Assembly (NCBI RefSeq): GCF_014697475.1
Contig: NZ_JACJRV010000073.1
Location: forward strand, 1-37,506
Direction of reading: 5' to 3'
Source of the DNA: Nostoc sp. FACHB-152
GTDB taxonomy: Bacteria > Cyanobacteriota > Cyanobacteriia > Cyanobacteriales > Nostocaceae
DNA length: 37,506 nt
This document shows positions 33,064 through 37,506 of the stretch, piece after piece. Positions within the stretch are counted from its first letter, which is position 1; the number at the start of each line of letters is the position of its first letter. Made by a program: the position numbers and the translations under genes. Under the pieces are notes generated by a model. That model did not search any database. It worked only from the letters and a program-made list of their open reading frames with translations, and had not been told where the DNA came from.

Positions 33064-33753
33064 TTAAGAGAATCTTTCAAAATCAAGCCTTGGCATAGGC
33101 AACCATTCACCGTTGAAGTAGACGGCTCTTTTAACAGGAGATTGGGAGGCAATTGCCCTAATTTCTTCTGCACAAGGCTGGCCACTTTTGGGAAGAAAAT
33201 CTGTACTCAGAAGATAGTTATATGAAGCAAAATTTTCCTGATGTACAATCGCCAGCAGTTTGACTAATACCCAAAACTGGCGGCTGATTCTTGTTTCTTG
33301 AAAACTAAAATTTGTGCCGATCAGCCAAATGTAAATACCACTAGCATTCCCCAGGCACAAATAACTGATAATTTTGTTGGACAACCAAGTTCTATTGCTT
33401 TTATTTTGAGCAAAGAAATGAAAAACTAATGTACTCTCCGACAAGACAAGTAATTTTTTACCCTCAATAGATTCAAACTCAGTAAAACAATGCTGTATCC
33501 AAGACACCAACCCCTCCACATCTGCTTGGGACGAAACATTAGAAGAGTTTTTAATCCGTAAGAAATCAGCATTAGCATAGTAGTGGCTTTCCCTAGGATG
33601 TCCTTTAATATCGATGACGTAGACTTTAAGAGAAGGTCGCTGTTGTTTGATGTTTTTAATGGCGTAACCTGCTAACAAATCTTTACCAGAACAGAACGCG
33701 CCAACAATCAAAGTATGCTGTAGTGATGACGAAAAGTTGAGAACTGCTTGCAT
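33064..33753 (-). CDS. Degenerate paralogue of the adjacent P-loop ATPase
   Basis: 229 aa, aligning by eye over its whole length with the C-terminal half of the 601-aa protein upstream. Shared stretches include VYVIDIKGHPRES (IFYIDPKGDEKET there), VSWIQHCFTEFESIEGKKLLVL, LSNKIISYLCLGNASG and IASQSPVKRAVYFNGEWLPMP. Nucleotide motifs are degenerate: the P-loop reads GAFCSGKD (18-25) with Asp in the Ser/Thr position, and Walker B reads LVLSES where the paralogue has IILDEG. So the metal-binding Asp is gone, and it is probably a catalytically dead partner. The membrane N-terminus is absent. AGGAG six bases before ATG overlaps the upstream stop, indicating coupled translation. Confidence 0.8.
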   Translation of the reverse strand: MQAVLNFSSSLQHTLIVGAFCSGKDLLAGYAIKNIKQQRPSLKVYVIDIKGHPRESHYYANADFLRIKNSSNVSSQADVEGLVSWIQHCFTEFESIEGKKLLVLSESTLVFHFFAQNKSNRTWLSNKIISYLCLGNASGIYIWLIGTNFSFQETRISRQFWVLVKLLAIVHQENFASYNYLLSTDFLPKSGQPCAEEIRAIASQSPVKRAVYFNGEWLPMPRLDFERFS

Positions 33754-33761
33754 ATTTTCTC

Positions 33762-35567
33762 CTAATTATTATTCCAGCTATCAAACTTATATTTGAGATG
33801 AGAATTCTGGAGCAATCTTTCGATTCCCAAACGGATTAAATCTGGCGGAACCCCGTCTAATTTCAATTCACTTTGGATAAACTCATCGATTGAAGAAGCT
33901 GTGGTTTTTTCTAACAGTGCCAACATCTGTTGAGATTGGGTTGTTGCTGTGCTTGATGAATTAGTTTCAATAGGGGTAGATTGTTGATTACTTGATACAG
34001 AATCAATAAACTTGTTGGTGTCGCGGTCGTAGCCAGAAAAGTTTTTTAGCTGTGGCATGGGGAACCATTCATTGATGCCACCGTAATAAACGGCTCGACC
34101 AACAGGTGATTGTGCAGCAATCTCCATCACTTGGGTAGAAGTAATCTTGCGATCGCTCGGAATTAACTGTGTGGCAATCATGGCACTGTAAGCCGGGACA
34201 TTATCTGGAGAAACCAACGCCACTGAGGTTAACTGCGATCGCAAACCGCCAGAAATGCCCAAGTCGTCGGTGTGAGGGTTCTGTACAACAATCCAGAAAT
34301 GCCAGCCAGAACTATCGCCGCAAGAACAGTAAGAGATGATTTTGTCTTTGAGCCAACCAATCTCACCCTTGGCATTTTTGAACTTGGAACAAACAGCCGT
34401 GCCTTCATCTAGAATGATCAGCTTAGGGCCCTTGATTTTCTGGAACTCGTTAAAGCATTCTTTGACCCAAGTGACGGCTTCGTTGGGAGACATTTCAACA
34501 ATCTTGGCACGTTTGAGGGTATCAACACGACCATTGAAATAACCAGTTTCTTTCTCGTCACCTTTAGGGTCAATATAAAAGATGTGTATGCCAGGATGTA
34601 GCCGCTTGATGGCATCAATGGCGTTGCTAATGGTGATGCCCTTGCCAGAACCAGGGACACCAACCCACAGCATATTCGTAACTTTTCTGGCAATGTGACC
34701 GATTAAGTCATAGTTGATCTGAGGTTTTGAAGTGTAGGTGGAGATTTCGGTATTAGTAATAGGAGTATCGATAGACGAGGGCTGTGGGGTAGGAAGCACA
34801 GGATAAAGAGCGTCCTGATTAATCTGTACTGATGGCTCGCTAGTTGGTGAGGGAGTTGGTAAAGAAGCAAACCGTGCCGGAGGGATACCTAAATTCTGGG
34901 GCTTGGTTGCTTGCTGAATGGCCTCCACTTGCTGATAGTTCACTCTGGGGTCGATAGTAACTTGCGCCAAATGCCCAGATAATTGTTCATGAGTGGGGAA
35001 CTGCCCTTTAAGTTGAATAAACCAGTCCAACAACCAACGATAAGCATAAAATCTTTTCCCAGGCTCAACGGCATTCAGGTATTCACACACAACATGAGAA
35101 CATTGCTTGAGCATGGCGAATTCATATTTCTCCATCGGCTCTAAGTGCAGCATTAACTCGGCAAGTTCGTTCTGATTAGCAAAGTATTCATCCCTGGCAA
35201 CACTGTCACCCATAGCTGAAAGGAAACTGAAGAAGTCGCCACGAATAAAAGGAATCGGTGCAAATTGATGAGTATCGTTTAAGTCTTGAACAATTGACCA
35301 GAAATAACCAACTCCGGCAACAACCGCACCAATAGGGGCAAGGGGAGAGGTGGCATAGCAAACCGCACCAACCGCAGATGTGGCCAGGGTGATGAACTTA
35401 GCGAGATTCATGCCGTTGCGTTCGTTTCTGGCACGAACTAACAACTGGTCTTGACGTTCTTGCAACCAAGAGGCGATATTACCAGCTTCCAGATACTCAA
35501 TACTGGGATAGTCACTACGAAGTTCCACCGTTTCTTTAGTACAAAGCATTGGTATTGGTTGTTCCAT
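33762..35567 (-). CDS. Membrane-anchored P-loop ATPase
   Basis: 601 aa. Residues about 56-92 are a hydrophobic hairpin (FITLATSAVGAVCYA, LAPIGAVVAGVGYFW). The region 100-285 is helical, then Pro/Ser-rich and probably flexible. The ATPase domain starts near 287: Walker A WVGVPGSGKGIT (301-312; Gly in place of Ser/Thr after the Lys), YIDPKGDEKE (331-340), Walker B KLIILDEGTAV (382-392), then WHFWIVVQNPHTDDLGISGGLRSQ (422-445), which holds likely sensor and arginine-finger residues. The fold resembles FtsK/VirD4-type ring ATPases, suggesting a plasmid DNA-handling or coupling protein at the membrane. The C-terminal 100 residues are Ser/Thr-rich. I do not recognise a named family. Confidence 0.75.
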   Translation of the reverse strand: MEQPIPMLCTKETVELRSDYPSIEYLEAGNIASWLQERQDQLLVRARNERNGMNLAKFITLATSAVGAVCYATSPLAPIGAVVAGVGYFWSIVQDLNDTHQFAPIPFIRGDFFSFLSAMGDSVARDEYFANQNELAELMLHLEPMEKYEFAMLKQCSHVVCEYLNAVEPGKRFYAYRWLLDWFIQLKGQFPTHEQLSGHLAQVTIDPRVNYQQVEAIQQATKPQNLGIPPARFASLPTPSPTSEPSVQINQDALYPVLPTPQPSSIDTPITNTEISTYTSKPQINYDLIGHIARKVTNMLWVGVPGSGKGITISNAIDAIKRLHPGIHIFYIDPKGDEKETGYFNGRVDTLKRAKIVEMSPNEAVTWVKECFNEFQKIKGPKLIILDEGTAVCSKFKNAKGEIGWLKDKIISYCSCGDSSGWHFWIVVQNPHTDDLGISGGLRSQLTSVALVSPDNVPAYSAMIATQLIPSDRKITSTQVMEIAAQSPVGRAVYYGGINEWFPMPQLKNFSGYDRDTNKFIDSVSSNQQSTPIETNSSSTATTQSQQMLALLEKTTASSIDEFIQSELKLDGVPPDLIRLGIERLLQNSHLKYKFDSWNNN

Positions 35568-35584
35568 CGCCCCTGCTCCCCTGC

Positions 35585-36301
35585 CTATTTAGTAAGTTTC
35601 CAAATGCTGTAACCAATCTCGCCAGCCATCATCGCCACGATGTTGTAACCAAAACAGGCAATGATTGATAGTGGGTTCGTGTATTGAAAAGGCCACCTGC
35701 CGACGAAAGTGGTAATAATATCGATCAGCCAGAAAAATAAAGCAATTAATCCACCCGCATAACGCTCTCTCATCCCAGCCCTCTTATAATCACCCCACAG
35801 AGCAACTGTTAGGTCAATATTTCCACTAGGCTTTGACCCTAAAGCATATTGTCGAGAATCTTCAAATTCGTTCTTGGCTTGTTGTGGGTCTTTACCTCGC
35901 AATGTCTTCGCTTCCATTACCTGTACGAGTGCAGAAATGCCAAAACTAATCCAAAACAAAACATTAAACGGCAGTTGTAGCCAACCAATCCAACCAATCC
36001 ATTCAGTTTCAAACCAGGGAAAAATTGGTTTTCCTTGGAATAAAACCTGCCAAATACTATCAGTTGAAAGCAGTGTGCCAATCCAAAAACCGATTGCACC
36101 AACGAGCTTATAACCAGATGTGCCGGGAGTGACGAATTGAGCAATGATATGCGAAATAAAGATGAATGGAAATGAGATGAAAGTGACAATCCATTTAGCT
36201 AATAATTCTAAGATGCCACTTCCATTTTTTCTATACTGGCTTTGTGGAGATGGCTCCTGGTTGGAGCGTGAATTAGTATCCTTTGGAGTAAGATATTTCA
36301 T
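35585..36301 (-). CDS. Polytopic membrane protein of the ATPase operon
   Basis: 238 aa. Five hydrophobic segments are seen: WIVTFISFPFIFISHIIAQF, LVGAIGFWIGTLLS, LQLPFNVLFWISFGISALV, GGLIALFFWLIDIITTF and PLSIIACFGYNIVAMMAGEIG. The first 25 residues are polar and Ser/Gln-rich. A cytosolic loop between helices 3 and 4 is charged (MEAKTLRGKDPQQAKNEFED). The gene ends 17 nt before the ATPase start, so the two are coupled. The function is unknown; membrane scaffold for the ATPase is a reasonable guess. Confidence 0.75.
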   Translation of the reverse strand: MKYLTPKDTNSRSNQEPSPQSQYRKNGSGILELLAKWIVTFISFPFIFISHIIAQFVTPGTSGYKLVGAIGFWIGTLLSTDSIWQVLFQGKPIFPWFETEWIGWIGWLQLPFNVLFWISFGISALVQVMEAKTLRGKDPQQAKNEFEDSRQYALGSKPSGNIDLTVALWGDYKRAGMRERYAGGLIALFFWLIDIITTFVGRWPFQYTNPLSIIACFGYNIVAMMAGEIGYSIWKLTK

Positions 36302-36570
36302 ACTAAAAGTTCTCGTCGATAAAGTGAAAGATTTTTTGCTCTAAAACATCAGCAATTAGATTGAATAAAAAATATTGATTCATTGAGACTGTAGGAAATA
36401 TTTGATGAGCTATTACACTGTTTACTCCAAGGTTAAGCAGGGGGAGCAGGGGTGGCAGGAGCGGCAGGGGAGGAATAGATTGTAAATTATTTTCCTGTTC
36501 TCTTCTCTCCCCCTGCTCCTCATCTTCCCCTGCTTCCCCTGCTCTCTTTTTAACTCCACAAATCGGTAAA
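36302..36570. repeat. Mirrored low-complexity G/C repeat inside the operon
   Basis: AGCAGGGGGAG (36436-36446) is matched exactly, inverted, by CTCCCCCTGCT (36507-36517), inside longer purine-rich and pyrimidine-rich runs. It resembles the element at 27.5 kb in style. It splits the otherwise tightly packed operon. A possible 26-aa reading frame (MNQYFLFNLIADVLEQ...) runs on the minus strand just left of it, 36306-36386, ending at the start of the 238-aa gene; it is weakly supported. Confidence 0.65.
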
Positions 36571-36981
36571 TCAATTAGGAGAATCTTGATACAGTGGCGA
36601 ATTCTTACAGGCATTTTTGAATCGATATTTCCATTTCCATTGTCTTTGCTCAATCCGTCCAACACATTTACCCATTGAGTCATAAACAAAAACGATTTCA
36701 TCTTCTAAATATCCTGTAGTGTTGGGTCGGGGGTTAAATCGAGTGGAATCTAAGTAATCGTTAATTCGCAACTTCTTGAAAGAGGGCATCACTCCCAGTT
36801 CGTTAATTTTGTCGGCGGTCGCTGCCCTTTGTTCAGCTTTAATGCGTTCTAATTCCTCTGATTCTCTGATAGTAATGCCACTGTTATAAGTTTTGAATTG
36901 GGCTGGCAGTTGCGATAACCAAGGACTAATGATTAACCCCATACCCAATAACCCCAACAGTGCTTGCTTTTGGTATTTCAT
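36571..36981 (-). CDS. Membrane-anchored small protein
   Basis: 136 aa. The N-terminus KYQKQALLGLLGMGLIISPWLSQLPA is a signal anchor (or uncleaved signal) followed by a charged helix ESEELERIKAEQRAATADKINELG. The outer part has a GYLEDEIVFVYDSMGKCVGRIEQRQWKWKYRFKNAC segment with two Cys that could pair. No family is recognised. It lies nine bases after the 56-aa gene, and the mirrored repeat follows it before the next gene. Confidence 0.7.
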   Translation of the reverse strand: MKYQKQALLGLLGMGLIISPWLSQLPAQFKTYNSGITIRESEELERIKAEQRAATADKINELGVMPSFKKLRINDYLDSTRFNPRPNTTGYLEDEIVFVYDSMGKCVGRIEQRQWKWKYRFKNACKNSPLYQDSPN

Positions 36982-36989
36982 TGCTGGAA

Positions 36990-37160
36990 TTAGCTGGAAA
37001 CTGGCTCATATTCGTCCAACAGTTTGCTGAAGTTGTCAATAGTATTTGCAATCGGTTCATCCTCAACTACTATTTCTTCAACCTGATTTACTGTGACTTC
37101 CGGTTCTAATTGAGGTGTTTCAAAACCAACTGCATTCAGTCTTTCGCGTTCTAGACACAT
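36990..37160 (-). CDS. Small acidic protein
   Basis: 56 aa from ATG 37160, with AGGAG six bases upstream. The ATG overlaps the stop of the preceding gene by one base (TGATG), so translation is coupled. A longer frame from TTG 37196 is rejected because of that clear site. The sequence is very acidic (TPQLEPEVTVNQVEEIVVEDEPIANTIDNF) with no hydrophobic segment. Such small acidic proteins often act as adaptors; the function is unknown. Confidence 0.65.
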   Translation of the reverse strand: MCLERERLNAVGFETPQLEPEVTVNQVEEIVVEDEPIANTIDNFSKLLDEYEPVSS

Positions 37161-37420
37161 CAGTATCTCCTGTTTGCGGTCTGAATAATTGCCCAAGTAA
37201 TTACAGAAATTACCATCAACAATCTTAATAACCAGTTCACCCCCACTCTCAAAGGAGTCTTCCAGAATATTCCCCAGTGAACTAAAGAATGGGCAGTTTT
37301 ACTCAAAGGAACTATATCTTTTACTGGTAATTCAAATTTGAGATTGTCGTAAGTCAAGTGATGGGCATGACTTGACTTATACCAAGGAAAAATTATGCAG
37401 TGAAACAATACCTTAGCCAA
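37160..37420 (-). CDS. Small single-helix membrane protein
   Basis: 86 aa from a TTG at 37420, which sits just after the stop (37422-37424) of the next upstream frame. The frame is in fact open from 37462 with protein-like residues (DVFIPFLQALNPRK), but without a usual start codon, so the true start is uncertain. One hydrophobic helix lies near the end (VNWLLRLLMVISVITWAII, about 61-80). The sequence before it is polar with His-rich SSHAHHLTY. Its stop overlaps the next ATG (TGATG). Confidence 0.55.
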   Translation of the reverse strand: MAKVLFHCIIFPWYKSSHAHHLTYDNLKFELPVKDIVPLSKTAHSLVHWGIFWKTPLRVGVNWLLRLLMVISVITWAIIQTANRRY

Positions 37421-37421
37421 T

Positions 37422-37506
37422 TTACGAGGGTTTAATGCCTGTAGAAACGGGATGAATACGTCCTAAAGAAGTAAGCTTGGCAAAAATCTGGGTTAATAAA
37501 ATAGGC
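37422..37506 (-). CDS. C-terminal tail of the next operon gene (partial)
   Basis: 27 residues enter from the right edge and read PILLTQIFAKLTSLGRIHPV then STGIKPS and a TAA stop. The composition looks like real protein and the stop abuts the next start by a few bases, so the operon continues beyond the window. No function can be given. Confidence 0.45.
   Translation of the reverse strand, partial: PILLTQIFAKLTSLGRIHPVSTGIKPS

Noticed and set aside
36303-36701. 132-aa minus-strand reading frame
   Set aside because: It overlaps the 136-aa gene in another frame and translates the low-complexity repeat (LPLLPPLLPLL). Only its last 26 residues were mentioned as a weak possibility.
1-37506. tRNA or rRNA genes
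   Set aside because: I looked for T-loop and acceptor patterns and rRNA-like stretches and found none I could support.

Overview
The window looks like accessory DNA of a filamentous, probably heterocyst-forming cyanobacterium (Nostoc/Anabaena/Calothrix-like). The signs are many copies of the HIP1 octamer GCGATCGC, three heptanucleotide tandem-repeat (STRR-type) arrays, GC-rich mirrored intergenic repeats, a DUF2811-like protein and a RarA AAA+ ATPase fused to a methyltransferase-like domain. Two adjacent partition cassettes and a membrane-ATPase operon suggest a large plasmid, an integrated plasmid or an integrative element. That replicon assignment is inference.

Left part (1-8.0 kb): a type I CRISPR-Cas locus on the + strand, in the order cas7 (Csa2/DevR family, 5' end missing), cas5, cas6, cas4, cas1, cas2, leader, and an array of 26 repeats and 25 spacers. 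A second, larger cas6 follows, with a C-terminal helix-turn-helix. Adaptation genes and array look intact. No cas3 or cas8 lies in the window, and cas7 has no start codon or N-terminus, so interference may be damaged here.

Middle (8-16 kb): a patchwork of single genes and relics. It holds two GNAT acetyltransferases, a peroxiredoxin with a replaced C-terminus, a 372-aa protein of a family I recall near SWIM/SNF2 genes, a DUF2811-like protein, two conserved-looking hypotheticals, an aldo/keto reductase, an HNH nuclease, a SnoaL-like gene broken by a one-base indel in an A8 tract, and a zinc-ribbon protein.

16-23 kb: RarA-methyltransferase fusion, then ParA and ParB. The ParB frame continues past its stop as about 480 nt of protein-like sequence broken by four more in-frame stops. 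A lipoprotein follows, then a ParM/actin-like gene with a small ParR-like partner, preceded by a cluster of palindromes and direct repeats.

23-32 kb: a minus-strand pair SNF2 helicase / SWIM zinc-finger protein, a repeat-rich divergent intergenic region, RecD2-like helicase, a phosphotransferase, a GFA-fold protein and a small membrane protein.

32-37.5 kb: a tightly packed minus-strand operon that enters from beyond the right edge: several small membrane or acidic proteins, a five-helix membrane protein, a membrane-anchored P-loop ATPase, a shorter paralogue with degenerate Walker motifs, and a Bro-N antirepressor-like protein. It ends at a strong intrinsic terminator. This active/degenerate ATPase pair with small membrane partners is the best candidate here for an undescribed system, possibly DNA transfer or a membrane-tethered translocase.
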